DNA of 35,815 nt, from positions 1 through 35,815 of the forward strand of contig SHYV01000014.1 in the NCBI GenBank assembly GCA_009692605.1. Direction: 5' to 3'. The first letter of the stretch is position 1. Each line of letters starts with the position of its first letter. The notes beneath the pieces are model-generated. The model worked only from the letters and a program-made list of their open reading frames with translations, searched no databases and was not told where the DNA came from. Made by a program: the position numbers and the translations under genes. Source of the stretch: Myxococcales bacterium. Lineage in GTDB: Bacteria > Myxococcota_A > UBA796 > SXON01. Positions 1 through 8,752 of this stretch are shown piece after piece.

Positions 1-7
1 GCTTAAC

Positions 8-718
8 ATGGCCGACCTCGCCGCTGAGGCCAGCAACGTCACGCTGGTGCCGTCTCCTGCCGAAATGCAGAAGGCGATGGAGAAGGCTGGAATCGCGGAA
101 GGGCTCTCGAAGCTCGTGGTTGACCGCGAGCTCAAGTTGGACGTCGCCAACAAGGACGTCGTGGCGGTGCGGACCGGGGTGGTTCTGGCCGACTGCCTGC
201 TCACCGTGAAGGACTCGCCAAAGGAAAAGCTGGTGGCGCGCCTCAACCTGGTGAAGACGGGCATGAATACGCTCGGCGCCGGCACGGACATCGCCGCCAC
301 CATCGACGATCTCACCGCACGCATCACCAACGACGGAATCTCGCGGGGCGATCTCGTGAAGGAGCTCGACGAGATGCACGGGGCGATCATCCCCGAGCTG
401 AAGTTCGAGGCCGGCGAGCGCGCCGTTCCGCTCATTCAGGCGGGTAGCTGGCTGGAGGGCTCGAACCTCGTCAGCAGCGCGATCGTCGCGGCGGTCAAGC
501 CCGATGCTGCCACACAGCTGCTGCGGCAGCCTGAGGTGGTGGACTACTTCCTCAAGTACGTGAGCACCGAGGGGGCGGACAAGGCGCCTGACGCCGTCAT
601 TGAGCAGCTCAAGGGTACTCTTACGAAGCTGAAGGAGATCGCGGCGAAGCCGGCGCTCACCCTCGACGACGTGAAAGAGATCAAGGCGCAGACCGACTCG
701 GTCCTCTCCCTGCTCTGA
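8..718 (+). CDS. Hypothetical protein, possibly 5'-truncated by the window edge
   Basis: I do not recognise this 236-aa protein. From the ATG at 8 it reads as a soluble, helix-rich, acidic protein with many Lys, Asp, Val and Leu residues and no signal peptide or membrane segment. The frame is open back to the left edge, so the true start, and perhaps a signal peptide, may lie outside the window. The sequence has a plain amphipathic helical rhythm, especially near the C-terminus (residues about 195-236), and no catalytic motif. It lies 82 bases before a small secreted protein on the same strand. Codon use matches the neighbours, so the gene is convincing, but no function can be given. Confidence 0.75.
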   Translation: MADLAAEASNVTLVPSPAEMQKAMEKAGIAEGLSKLVVDRELKLDVANKDVVAVRTGVVLADCLLTVKDSPKEKLVARLNLVKTGMNTLGAGTDIAATIDDLTARITNDGISRGDLVKELDEMHGAIIPELKFEAGERAVPLIQAGSWLEGSNLVSSAIVAAVKPDAATQLLRQPEVVDYFLKYVSTEGADKAPDAVIEQLKGTLTKLKEIAAKPALTLDDVKEIKAQTDSVLSLL

Positions 719-800
719 ACCTCCTCCGCGGTGCGCGGTCCAACCGGCGGCGCTCACCGGAATCGTCTCTCCCGCACTTCTCTTCCTCCCGAGGTCGCCC

Positions 801-1211
801 ATGCACATTCTTCTGCTCGCCCTGCTCGCGCTGCCCGCTCGTGCTGACGAGGATCAGGCCGAAACCTGCCTTCGCACCAAGATCTGGGACGGGTACAACA
901 CCGGCTACTCGGTGCGCACGTCCACCAAGGCGACGCTGAACGAGTCCGGCCACAAGGTTTACCTCGTGACGTTGTACGCCGGGAACGACTACAAGGTGCT
1001 CGCGTGCGGCGACTCCAACATCGGCAATGCCGACCTCGTCTTGTACGACCACTCCGGCAAGCAGGTCGCGGTCGACTCGAGCAACGACCGCGAGCCGCTG
1101 CTCCAGTACACCCCGCAGGTCACCGACACCTACTACATCGCTGTTCACGCCTCCAAGCTGAACGACATCACGAAGCAGGGCTCGATTTCGACGGCCGTCA
1201 CCTACAAGTGA
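801..1211 (+). CDS. Small secreted protein with a PPC-like beta domain
   Basis: A 136-aa exported protein of unknown role. Residues 1-15 form a short signal peptide (a Leu/Ala core ending ARADE). The mature part is beta-rich, and its second half (NADLVLYD, then a hydrophobic strand, then DTYYIAVHA) resembles bacterial pre-peptidase C-terminal (PPC) domains, which are small beta-sandwiches often attached to secreted enzymes. Here the domain stands alone. Two Cys residues (in ETCL and LACGD) could form a disulfide. The start is supported by GAGG at 791-794, six bases before ATG. The ABC transporter gene follows 24 bases downstream and may be co-transcribed. The PPC assignment is tentative; secretion is more certain. 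Confidence 0.7.
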   Translation: MHILLLALLALPARADEDQAETCLRTKIWDGYNTGYSVRTSTKATLNESGHKVYLVTLYAGNDYKVLACGDSNIGNADLVLYDHSGKQVAVDSSNDREPLLQYTPQVTDTYYIAVHASKLNDITKQGSISTAVTYK

Positions 1212-1235
1212 TGACCGCCTGACAGGGAGTTCACG

Positions 1236-3803
1236 ATGGGCGCGGGGGTGCGACTACTAGAACGTTTCAGTGCCCAGATGGCACGGGAGCGCTCGGCCCA
1301 GCCGCCCGAGCGGGTGCAATTTGCCTGCGAGTTCGTCCGGCTACTGATGCAGACGGCGCTGGTGGTGCCCGAGCGGCTGGATTCCCGGTTCGGGGCCGCG
1401 CTCCGGGTGACCCGGGAGCGCTCGGGGTTGGACGCAGCTGCAGCCGGCATGCTGATTCGGCTCGCCGCTTCGCCCGAGTTCCGTGGGATTGAGAACGCCG
1501 ATGAGCTGAACGCGTTCGTCAGCAGGTTCGGCGAGGCCGCCGGGCAGGCGCTCAGGGCGGACGAGGAGTCGGACCTCGACTTGATTCAGTTCGCCGGCCG
1601 GTATGGGTCCTGGGAGGCGCTGCTGTTGCTGGACAGCATGTTCGCCACTGTCGCCGGAGACGGTGACATCGATCCGACTGAACTTCGCCGCCTCGAAAAC
1701 GCAGCGAGGGAGCTTGGTATCGACGGCGTTCTCTTCTCGGCCCTGCACCAGAAGCATGAGCCACGATACCGCACCGTGTCGTTGGACGGCGCTCCGACCG
1801 GCCTGGTGTTTCAACTCACGGGGGAGCGTGTCTCGATCGGGCGCTCGCCGGGCAACCACATCGTCTTGCCCGACCCTCAGGTCGGGGGCCACCACGTCGA
1901 TCTGGTGCGCGCCAGCGGCGGCTGGATGATCGTTGACGCCGAGTCCGGTCGACCCACCGTGTTGAACAGCCGGCCTGTCACGCGGGCGCCGCTCGCTCCG
2001 GGCGACGAGCTGCGGGTTGGTCCCTTCCGCGGCACGCTCGGGCCCGCGGGCACCCCGCTGGCTGATTCGCTCGTCATCCACAACGACCGGGTGTTCACGG
2101 CGTTGTCCATGCGCGGGCTCACGCGGATCATCAAGGCCGGTGGCAACGAGGTCTCGCTGCTCGATGACGTCAGCTTCACCGTATTCTCGGGGGAGGTCAT
2201 CGCGATGGTCGGGCCCTCGGGGGCCGGCAAGACGACGCTGCTGAACGCCATCGCGGGGGTGACGCCCGCCGACTGCGGGCAGGTGCTGTTCGACGGCCGG
2301 GACTTCCACGCCATGCTCGCCGTGGACCGCTCGCAGGTCGGCACCGTGCCGCAGGATGACATTGTGCACCCGGAGCTCACCGTCGAGGAGTCTCTGGATT
2401 TCAGTGGGCGGCTGCGCTTCCCGCCGGACACGCCGGAGGTCGAGCTGAAGGTCGCCGTCACTCGGGTGCTGCAAGAGCTGGGCATCGACCACATCCGGGG
2501 CTCCCGGATCGGCGATGCGACCCGGCGCGGCATCTCTGGCGGTCAGCGGAAGCGGGTCAACCTTGGACAGGAGCTCCTGTCCCGCTCCACCCGCGTGCTC
2601 TTCCTCGATGAGCCCACCAGCGGCCTGGACCCGCGCGCGGCGCAGGACATCGTCCGCCTGGTCCGTCAGCTCGCGGATCGGGGCCGCATCGTCTTCATCG
2701 TCACCCACGACCTGTCCCCGCAGGTGATGGCGCAGGTCGATCACCTGCTGGTGCTCGCGCCGGGTGGCCGGGTCGCGTTCTTCGGGCCGCCTGCCAGAGC
2801 GTGCGCGTACTTCAACGTGGCGACCCCCGACGCCATCTTCAACAAGTTTCAGGACAAGACCCCCGCCGCGTTCGGGGAGGCGTACCGGGCCAGCCCCGAC
2901 TTCCGGACCTTCGTGACGATGCGGGAGGACTTGCTGAAGCTCCCTGGCCGCAGCTCCGAACACATCGAGATTGCCCCGCGAAGGGTCTCGCGGCTGCAGC
3001 AGCTCGTGACGCAGGTGCGTAGGTACGCGAAGGTGAAGTTACGGGATCGAACCGGCCTTTGGGTTCTCGCCGCCCAGCCACCGTTCCTGGCGCTGGTCAT
3101 GTTCATCGTCTTCCCCAAGCCGACGAAGGCGATGATCTTCATGCTGACGCTGTCGTGCCTGTGGTTTGGGATGAGCGCGGCGGTGAGAGAGCTCATCGCC
3201 GACCGGGTGATCTGGGCTCGCGAACGCCGGGTTGGCCTTGGCGTGGTCCCGTACGTCGGCTCGAAGGTCGTGGTGCTCGGGACGCTGGCGGTGCTCCAGT
3301 GCACGTTTCTAGCCAGCCTCGATTGGGCGGTGTTCGGGCTGGGGGACTACGGGTTCAACCCGGCTTCGCTGGCGCTCATGGCGTCGCTGACCGGGGTCTG
3401 CGGTATGGCGCTGGGGCTGCTGGTCTCGGCCACCTTTTCGTCCAGCGAAGCCGCGGTCGGCACCCTGCCGCTCCTGCTCATCCCGCAGATCAGCTTCTCG
3501 TCCCTGCTGGTCGGCTTGCGCGAGATGAACTCGGTGTCGCGCGCCGTGACCGCGGTGGATCCGCTTCGGTATGCGTTTGACGCCCTGCTGAAGGTGGGCG
3601 ACAAGCTGGCCGAGCCATCGCGCATCGTCGGCAAGTGGGACACCCATGACATCACCGGGGCGCTCTACGAGCTCGGGCTAAAGGGCACCGCGGCGGACGA
3701 CAGCGGGCTCTCTCGGACGGCCCTCGCGATGGTGCTGCTCGGGTTCACCGCCGCGTTTCTGTTCGGGGCGTTCATGCGCGTGAAGACGCGCGGCACCCAC
3801 TGA
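1236..3803 (+). CDS. TerB-like/FHA/ABCG-type ABC transporter (ATPase and permease in one chain)
   Basis: An 855-aa half-transporter of the ABCG (ABC-2) type. Domain order: a helical N-terminal region whose part at about 125-165 resembles TerB (LLLLDSMFA, DGDIDPTE); an FHA domain at about 180-265; an ABC ATPase at about 280-520; and a C-terminal membrane domain of about six helices at 630-850. Walker A GPSGAGKTT is at 326-334, signature SGGQ at 434-437 and Walker B LFLDEP at about 455-460. The FHA keeps the IGRS phosphothreonine-binding Arg, but its usual SxxH loop reads GGHH, so the Ser is lost. AGGGAG upstream supports the ATG. FHA-ABCG proteins are often controlled by Ser/Thr kinases in myxobacteria and cyanobacteria; the substrate is unknown. 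It probably dimerises to form a full exporter. Confidence 0.92.
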   Translation: MGAGVRLLERFSAQMARERSAQPPERVQFACEFVRLLMQTALVVPERLDSRFGAALRVTRERSGLDAAAAGMLIRLAASPEFRGIENADELNAFVSRFGEAAGQALRADEESDLDLIQFAGRYGSWEALLLLDSMFATVAGDGDIDPTELRRLENAARELGIDGVLFSALHQKHEPRYRTVSLDGAPTGLVFQLTGERVSIGRSPGNHIVLPDPQVGGHHVDLVRASGGWMIVDAESGRPTVLNSRPVTRAPLAPGDELRVGPFRGTLGPAGTPLADSLVIHNDRVFTALSMRGLTRIIKAGGNEVSLLDDVSFTVFSGEVIAMVGPSGAGKTTLLNAIAGVTPADCGQVLFDGRDFHAMLAVDRSQVGTVPQDDIVHPELTVEESLDFSGRLRFPPDTPEVELKVAVTRVLQELGIDHIRGSRIGDATRRGISGGQRKRVNLGQELLSRSTRVLFLDEPTSGLDPRAAQDIVRLVRQLADRGRIVFIVTHDLSPQVMAQVDHLLVLAPGGRVAFFGPPARACAYFNVATPDAIFNKFQDKTPAAFGEAYRASPDFRTFVTMREDLLKLPGRSSEHIEIAPRRVSRLQQLVTQVRRYAKVKLRDRTGLWVLAAQPPFLALVMFIVFPKPTKAMIFMLTLSCLWFGMSAAVRELIADRVIWARERRVGLGVVPYVGSKVVVLGTLAVLQCTFLASLDWAVFGLGDYGFNPASLALMASLTGVCGMALGLLVSATFSSSEAAVGTLPLLLIPQISFSSLLVGLREMNSVSRAVTAVDPLRYAFDALLKVGDKLAEPSRIVGKWDTHDITGALYELGLKGTAADDSGLSRTALAMVLLGFTAAFLFGAFMRVKTRGTH

Positions 3804-3859
3804 CGTCCCTGTATGTCCACCGATCCTCCGACCTTGGTGCCGTGACGGCTCTGCTCGGG

Positions 3860-3879
3860 ACCCACCCGCGCGCGTGGGT
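3860..3879. terminator. Hairpin between the ABC transporter and htpX
   Basis: ACCCAC at 3860-3865 pairs with GTGGGT at 3874-3879, and the CG-rich loop can extend the stem. It lies 57 bases after the transporter stop and 39 bases before htpX. There is no T-tract, so it may be a weak or Rho-assisted terminator or simply a hairpin. The rest of the 115-base gap holds only a weak -10-like TTTAGC close to the htpX start. Confidence 0.3.
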
Positions 3880-3918
3880 GAGCTGTCGGATCGGATCCGG
3901 CGTGTTTAGCTTCTGCAG

Positions 3919-4755
3919 ATGTTCAACACGCTCAAGACGGGTGCCCTCCTCGCGCTGATGACGGTCGTTCTGGTCTTCCTCGGTCGAGTGCTTGGAGGTC
4001 CACAGGGGATGATCCTGGCGCTCGCCTTCGCGACGGTGACCAACCTCGGGTCGTGGTGGTTCTCCGACCGCATCGTGCTCGCGCTTCACTCCGCCACGGA
4101 GGTGACACCGCAGAGCGCACCGCGGTTGCATGGCATCGTGGCCGGGCTCGCCGGCCGTGCCGAACTGCCGATGCCGCGACTTTTCGTCATCCGGCAGGCG
4201 GCGCCGAACGCGTTTGCGACCGGCCGGGACCCCGCGCATGCGGCGGTGGCGGTGACCGAGGGGCTCCTGGACTCGATGGACGATGAGCAGGTCGCAGCCG
4301 TGATCGCCCATGAGTTGGGCCACGTCGCGTGCCGCGACACGCTCATCATGGCGGTCGCCGCATCCATGGCGGGGGCCATCTCCATGTTGGGCTCGATGGC
4401 GCGGTGGGGGATGATCTTCGGCGGCGATCGAAGGGCGCGGCGTGGTGGGGATGGGCTGGCTTTTCTTGTCGCGGCGATCGTCGCGCCGTTCGCCGCCTTG
4501 CTGGTTCAGCTGGCGATCTCCCGGTCGCGTGAGTACGCGGCGGACGCTTATTCGGCGCGGCTCATGGGTTCGCCTCACCCGCTAATCCGGGCCCTTCGGA
4601 CCCTTGAGAAGGGCCTCGCTCAGGTTCCGTCCCACACCCCGAGCCCCGCGGTGGCGCACATGTACATCATGAACCCTGGGGACATCATGGGGATCTTCCG
4701 CACCCACCCCTCCACAGAGGACCGCGTGAAGCACCTGCTCGCCGCCTCCGGCTGA
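3919..4755 (+). CDS. htpX: Zinc metalloprotease HtpX (M48 family)
   Basis: A 278-aa inner-membrane zinc endopeptidase that degrades damaged membrane proteins alongside FtsH. Two hydrophobic helices lie near the N-terminus (about 7-25 and 28-50). The catalytic HELGH is at 131-135 and a third zinc ligand is predicted at E205 in SREYAADAY. A further hydrophobic hairpin lies between them (about 140-195). The C-terminus carries the family's HPSTEDRV motif. Length is typical for the family. There is no clear Shine-Dalgarno before ATG 3919, but a TTTAGC -10-like box lies just upstream, so the mRNA may have a very short leader. No classical FtsH protease is found in this window; the FtsH-like gene at 18259 lacks its peptidase domain. 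Confidence 0.95.
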   Translation: MFNTLKTGALLALMTVVLVFLGRVLGGPQGMILALAFATVTNLGSWWFSDRIVLALHSATEVTPQSAPRLHGIVAGLAGRAELPMPRLFVIRQAAPNAFATGRDPAHAAVAVTEGLLDSMDDEQVAAVIAHELGHVACRDTLIMAVAASMAGAISMLGSMARWGMIFGGDRRARRGGDGLAFLVAAIVAPFAALLVQLAISRSREYAADAYSARLMGSPHPLIRALRTLEKGLAQVPSHTPSPAVAHMYIMNPGDIMGIFRTHPSTEDRVKHLLAASG

Positions 4756-4757
4756 AC

Positions 4758-4824
4758 GGGTAGGATCCGCCCTCCGGGCTTCCTACCCAAAATGGGTAGG
4801 ATCCGCCCTCCGGGGTTCCTACCC
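4758..4824. repeat. Tandem pair of 31-bp hairpin units after htpX
   Basis: Two near-identical units lie at 4758-4788 and 4794-4824, differing at two bases in the loop. Each is an inverted repeat, GGGTAGGA paired with TCCTACCC, with inner complementarity (CCGCCC/GGGC), and the units are separated by CAAAAT-like spacer. The array starts three bases after the htpX stop and ends 30 bases before the next start. It could be a double bidirectional terminator, or a REP-like mobile hairpin that duplicated in place. Confidence 0.8.
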
Positions 4825-4853
4825 AGAACGGCGGGTGGCTGCCGGATTACCCT

Positions 4854-6404
4854 GTGGCGGTGCCCGAGGTTCCTCGCTTCTTGACGCCAGAGAACGGGTT
4901 CGCTCTGGCGCTGGCGGCGGCGCTGATCGCGCTGCAGACTCCGTTCCTGGACCGCCCCGTGAACTACGACGAGGCGAACTTTCTGGCGCTCGCCCGCGGA
5001 GCGACCCTGGAGCCGTGGGCTCCGCACGACATTCTGATCAACTGGCAAGGGACGACCGAGCGCGCCTTCGATGTCCTGTCCAACCCCCCTGGGATCGCCT
5101 GGTTTCTCGCAGCGGTGCAACTGATCTTCGGCGCGTCGATCCTGTCCCAGCGCGCGGCGATGTGTGTGTGGGCGATCCCCACGGCCTTCGGGGCGGTGCG
5201 GCTCGCTGCTGAGTTCAGCCCGGTGCGCGAGGCCCGGATGCGGGCTGTAGGCTTGGCGGTGATGCCGATGGCGCTGCTGTCCGGCTCCGCGCTTCTTCCG
5301 GATGGCCCGCTCTACGCCCTCACCCTGTACGGCATGGGCGGGCTGGTTCGGGCGTCCAGACTGGGGCACGGGGTCGCGGGCTGGGCCGCCGTGGTCGGGG
5401 CCGCCTGCTTGTTCCGTTACAGCGCAGTCTGCCTCTTGCCGCTCGTCCTGCTGATCGGGGGACGCGGCTCGATCGCCGCGTTGTTGCCTCTGGCCTGGCT
5501 CGTCGCGCACGACGCCGACGCCTACGGTCAGCCGCACATCCGGGCGATGGGCCACTTCCAGTCGGTGTCGAACACGCCTGCCGACTGGGGGCACAAGGCG
5601 GCGAGCGCGCTCACCTTTTTGGGCGGGGCGCTAGTCTTACCGCTTTTTCGTTGGGGGGCGCCTCACCTGCTCGGCGCGGTCCTGGGTGCCGTTGTCGGTG
5701 TGCAGTTCGCGCCGGGTGGCTGGGTGAGCCTGCAGGCTGCTGCCTTCGGTGCGGCCGGTGGCGCGGCGCTGGCCCCGACGATTCGGGCGCTGTTCGGGGA
5801 CGACCGCGATCGTTGGCTTGGGCTGTGGGGTGCGGGCGGGTTCGTCTTCCTGCTGATGCTGCGATTCACTGCGGCCCGCTATTGGCTTCCTTTTGCCCCC
5901 GCCGTGCTCCTGCTGACCCCGTTCGCCGGCGCTCCGGCGGTAGCGGTAGCGGCCGTGCTCGGCCTTGCGTTGCTCGCGGACGACGAGGCGTGCGCCAGGG
6001 CGGTCGCTGAGCTTGCCGACCGCGTCGTCGAGAGCGGAGTCGGCTGGGCAGGTGCGCCGGATCGCGGGGCGGCAGGGATGTTCACCGGACACTGGGGCTG
6101 GCAGTGGGCGCTGGAGCAGCATGGGTGGAAGGCGCTCGACGAGGGAGGCAGCGCACCGTCGGGCGCGCTCCTCGCCATCCCGACTGAGGCCTGGCCACAA
6201 GACGTGCAGGCGGTCTGCGCGGCAGCGGTGTTCGAGGGTGAGGCGACGGCGGAGCGGATCTGGCTTCCCCGGGCGTACTCCTCGGTCGGGTTAGCGAACC
6301 TGCACGCCAACTGGATCGAAGGGGATCCGCCAATGCGCACGGTCCTTCCGTGGACGTTCGCCTCTGACCCCTATGAGCGCGCGGTGGTTTGCGCTCAGCC
6401 GTGA
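4854..6404 (+). CDS. GT-C fold membrane glycosyltransferase-like protein
   Basis: A 516-aa polytopic membrane protein resembling family 39 (dolichyl-phosphate mannosyltransferase/ArnT-like) enzymes. The first loop after TM1 has NYDEANFLALARG, with the acidic DE pair typical of GT-C catalytic loops, and then NPPGIAW in the place where these enzymes have HPPL. About ten hydrophobic segments follow up to residue 385. The last 130 residues form a soluble extracytoplasmic domain. Such proteins transfer sugars from polyprenyl-phosphate carriers to protein, lipid or glycan; donor and acceptor cannot be told here. The start is GTG 4854, directly after the tandem hairpins, with no clear Shine-Dalgarno. 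It is one of three large membrane proteins of this general kind in the window. Confidence 0.7.
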   Translation: MAVPEVPRFLTPENGFALALAAALIALQTPFLDRPVNYDEANFLALARGATLEPWAPHDILINWQGTTERAFDVLSNPPGIAWFLAAVQLIFGASILSQRAAMCVWAIPTAFGAVRLAAEFSPVREARMRAVGLAVMPMALLSGSALLPDGPLYALTLYGMGGLVRASRLGHGVAGWAAVVGAACLFRYSAVCLLPLVLLIGGRGSIAALLPLAWLVAHDADAYGQPHIRAMGHFQSVSNTPADWGHKAASALTFLGGALVLPLFRWGAPHLLGAVLGAVVGVQFAPGGWVSLQAAAFGAAGGAALAPTIRALFGDDRDRWLGLWGAGGFVFLLMLRFTAARYWLPFAPAVLLLTPFAGAPAVAVAAVLGLALLADDEACARAVAELADRVVESGVGWAGAPDRGAAGMFTGHWGWQWALEQHGWKALDEGGSAPSGALLAIPTEAWPQDVQAVCAAAVFEGEATAERIWLPRAYSSVGLANLHANWIEGDPPMRTVLPWTFASDPYERAVVCAQP

Positions 6405-6442
6405 CGGTGCTCTCGCGGCTCCCGCCCGGCAGCTCATTGCTC

Positions 6443-6485
6443 GCTCGCGCGAGCCCCCCGGTGCCCGCTCCCGCCCCCCGGGGGG
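6443..6485. repeat. Two perfect GC palindromes upstream of the acyl-CoA synthetase gene
   Basis: GCTCGCGCGAGC at 6443-6454 and CCCCCCGGGGGG at 6474-6485 are both perfect 12-base palindromes inside the 93-base gap before GTG 6498. The second lies 12 bases before the start codon, where it could act as an mRNA hairpin, a terminator stem or a protein site. It has no T-tract and no known operator matches it. Confidence 0.4.
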
Positions 6486-6497
6486 TTACCCCGCGCC

Positions 6498-7898
6498 GTG
6501 TCTCCTCCTCCTCCCGGTTTTCTCGCCCGCTTTCTTGGCCACGATCGCTCTCGCCGCGCCCTGCGTGATCCGGAGGGTGTCTGGCTCACCTACGGCGACC
6601 TTCGGGAGCGCGGCGAGCGCGCCGCTGCCTGGCTCTCTGCCGAGGGAGTGCGCCCCGGCCATGTGGTCGCCATCCATCTCGAGAACAGCCTCGCCCTTGT
6701 AGACGTCCATCTCGGGTGCTTGGCCCTCGGTGCGGTCCGGCTTCCGCTAAACGCCCATTATCGGGAGGCCGAGCTCGCTCCGATCCTTGAGGATGCCGCC
6801 CCCCAGCTCGTCTTGACGCGCTCTCCCGAGCGTTTCGGGGCTCTGCGCTGTTTTCCCGCGCCCGTGCTCGACCAGACCGCCGGCACGGTGGGCTTGTCGG
6901 TCTGGCCGCAGCATGAGCTGACCGCGCTCCTGTTCACGTCCGGCACCACCGGCCGCCCGAAGGGCGTGCCCCAGACGTTCAGCATGTGGGAGTCGAATCT
7001 GGACGCCCTGTCCAGCCTGTGGGGGCTCTCAGACGACGACTGTCTTTGGTTGGCGCTCCCTTTGTTTCACACCCACGGGCTCGTCCTCGGGCTCCATGGA
7101 ACGCTGCTCAGGGGGGCGTGCGCGGTGCTGATGCCGCGCTTCGACCCGGTGGAGCTTCCTGTCGAAGTCACCCACGTCTACGGCGTCCCTACATGGTACC
7201 GCCGCTGGTTGCCTCTGATGCGGGAGAAGCCGGAGGGATTCCGCCGCCTCACGCTGCTGGTCAGCGGTTCGGACGGGCTGGACGCCGCCACTTCCGACGC
7301 GGTTTTCGAGGCCACCGGCCACCGGATTCTCGAGCGTTATGGGATGACCGAGACCCTGATGATCTGCTCCAACCCGGGCGCGGGAGAGCGCCGGGCGGGG
7401 ACCGTCGGACCCCCGGTGCCCGGGGTGGACGTTCGCATAGTGGACGGGGAGGTTCAGGTGAGGGGGCCCAGCGTGTTCACCGGGTACTGGTCCCTTGGAC
7501 CGGAGCGGTCAGGTTGGTTCCCGACCGGTGATGCCGGGGAGTGGGACGCCGCAGGCTACCTGCGCATCGTCGGTCGCAAGAAGGAGCTCATCATCGTGGG
7601 TGGCGTGAATGTGTCCCCACTTGAGGTGGAGGCTGCTTTTGCGGACGTCGAGGGGGTGCACGAGCTCGGCGTGTGTGGCCTGCCGGACCCGGATCTGACC
7701 GAGGTGGTCGCTCTGGCGATCGTCCCAGCGAGCGGGGCGGTGGAGGTGGAGATCTTGGCCGGTATTGCCGCCCGGTCCACCCTGCTCTCCGGGCTCAAGC
7801 GCCCCCGGCGAGTGGTGATTTTGACATCGCTTCCGCGGAACGCGCTCGGCAAGCTCCAGCGGAGCGCACTACGCAAACAGCTTGAGGAGAGTCCATGA
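6498..7898 (+). CDS. AMP-dependent acyl-CoA synthetase, malonyl-CoA synthetase (MatB)-like
   Basis: A 466-aa member of the ANL (acyl-AMP-forming) family, making an acyl-CoA from a carboxylate, ATP and CoA. The P-loop LFTSGTTGRPKGV lies at about 140-152, the PLFHTHGL motif at about 188-195, the A5 motif RYGMTET at about 278-284, GWFPTGD at about 335-341, and the C-terminal catalytic Lys in NALGKLQR at about 452. The spacing, the HTHG motif and the short N-terminus resemble MatB, which activates malonate or methylmalonate, but substrate choice is inferred. The GTG start has no obvious Shine-Dalgarno. Its stop overlaps the ylxR start by ATGA, an odd neighbour because nusA normally occupies this place. 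Confidence 0.85.
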   Translation: MSPPPPGFLARFLGHDRSRRALRDPEGVWLTYGDLRERGERAAAWLSAEGVRPGHVVAIHLENSLALVDVHLGCLALGAVRLPLNAHYREAELAPILEDAAPQLVLTRSPERFGALRCFPAPVLDQTAGTVGLSVWPQHELTALLFTSGTTGRPKGVPQTFSMWESNLDALSSLWGLSDDDCLWLALPLFHTHGLVLGLHGTLLRGACAVLMPRFDPVELPVEVTHVYGVPTWYRRWLPLMREKPEGFRRLTLLVSGSDGLDAATSDAVFEATGHRILERYGMTETLMICSNPGAGERRAGTVGPPVPGVDVRIVDGEVQVRGPSVFTGYWSLGPERSGWFPTGDAGEWDAAGYLRIVGRKKELIIVGGVNVSPLEVEAAFADVEGVHELGVCGLPDPDLTEVVALAIVPASGAVEVEILAGIAARSTLLSGLKRPRRVVILTSLPRNALGKLQRSALRKQLEESP

Positions 7899-8653
7899 AG
7901 TCGTCACGCAACAAGGGGCGCCCAGCCCCACGCCCATCGCCGGGAGGCAGCGCCCCACGGTCTCCGCCGGTGCCCACGCCGAAGGCCACGGTGCCGATGC
8001 GAACCTGCGTCGCCACCCGCACCGAGCATCGCCAGACCGACCTGCTGCGGGTGTTCGCCGGCCCGGACGGGACCGCGTACGTGGAGTTCACCAGCAAGCG
8101 AAAGGACTCTGGGCGGGGCGCCTGGGTTTTGCCGACGGCTGCCGCCTTTCGGCTCGTCGTGGCCGAGCCGAAGCGGGTGGCGCGGTCGCTGAAGGTCGAC
8201 AACATCGACACCACGGCCCTTCTCGAGCGGGCGTTGGCGCTGGCCGAGGCCCGCGTCCTGGACTTCCTTTCCCTGTCGGCGCGCAGCGGTCGGCTGGCGA
8301 GCGGGGGCGAGGGCGCCACGGTCGCGGTGCGGGCCGGGGAGGCGGTGGCGCTGCTTGTCGCCACGGACGCCTCGGAGACCTCCCTCTCCGACATTCGAGG
8401 CGCGAGAGAGATCCCTGTCTTCGTGCTGCCGCTCGACAAGGAAGCGCTGGGCCGGCGGATTGGAAAGGGGCTCCGGTCGGTCATCGCGCTGCGCGGCGGA
8501 GGCCCGGCTATCGACCTTGTCCTTTGGCTGAAGCGTCGAGAGGCCCTCTCGGCGCCGGTGGGCGACTCGTCGTCCTCGCGACAGCCGCCGCCCTCGGGAC
8601 CGTTCGCCGGTCAGCCCGGAACGGCTAGTGCAGAACCAGGGCGCACGGGTTAA
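7895..8653 (+). CDS. ylxR: YlxR (DUF448) - L7Ae-like RNA-binding fusion protein
   Basis: A 252-aa predicted RNA- or nucleoid-binding protein. After a basic, Pro-rich leader (1-30), residues about 33-110 form the YlxR domain (VPMRTCVATR, then TDLLRVF and GRGAWVLP). Residues about 115-220 form an L7Ae/YlxQ-like alpha/beta domain (EAVALLVATDAS and IPVFVLPLDKEALG), followed by a low-complexity Ser/Pro/Gly tail. In Firmicutes ylxR and ylxQ are adjacent separate genes between nusA and infB; the fused form is common in Proteobacteria. The ATG at 7895 overlaps the preceding stop by four bases. The position just before infB supports the identification. nusA is not immediately upstream. Confidence 0.88.
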   Translation: MKSSRNKGRPAPRPSPGGSAPRSPPVPTPKATVPMRTCVATRTEHRQTDLLRVFAGPDGTAYVEFTSKRKDSGRGAWVLPTAAAFRLVVAEPKRVARSLKVDNIDTTALLERALALAEARVLDFLSLSARSGRLASGGEGATVAVRAGEAVALLVATDASETSLSDIRGAREIPVFVLPLDKEALGRRIGKGLRSVIALRGGGPAIDLVLWLKRREALSAPVGDSSSSRQPPPSGPFAGQPGTASAEPGRTG

Positions 8654-8690
8654 CGCCGCGGCTCACGCAGTGCTGCCAGTCCCAGTGGAC

Positions 8691-8705
8691 TTCGCCTTCG
8701 GCGAA
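8691..8705 (+). promoter_or_regulatory. Small hairpin in the infB leader
   Basis: TTCGCC at 8691-8696 and GGCGAA at 8700-8705 form a six-base stem with a TTC loop in the 99-base gap between ylxR and infB. It could be an attenuator or a processing site. No T-run follows, and no match to a known ribosomal-protein or cold-shock leader can be seen. Confidence 0.3.
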
Positions 8706-8752
8706 ATCGTGGGCCTGCCTTAGTGCTCGAAACCCAGACCGCAAGGGTCAGA

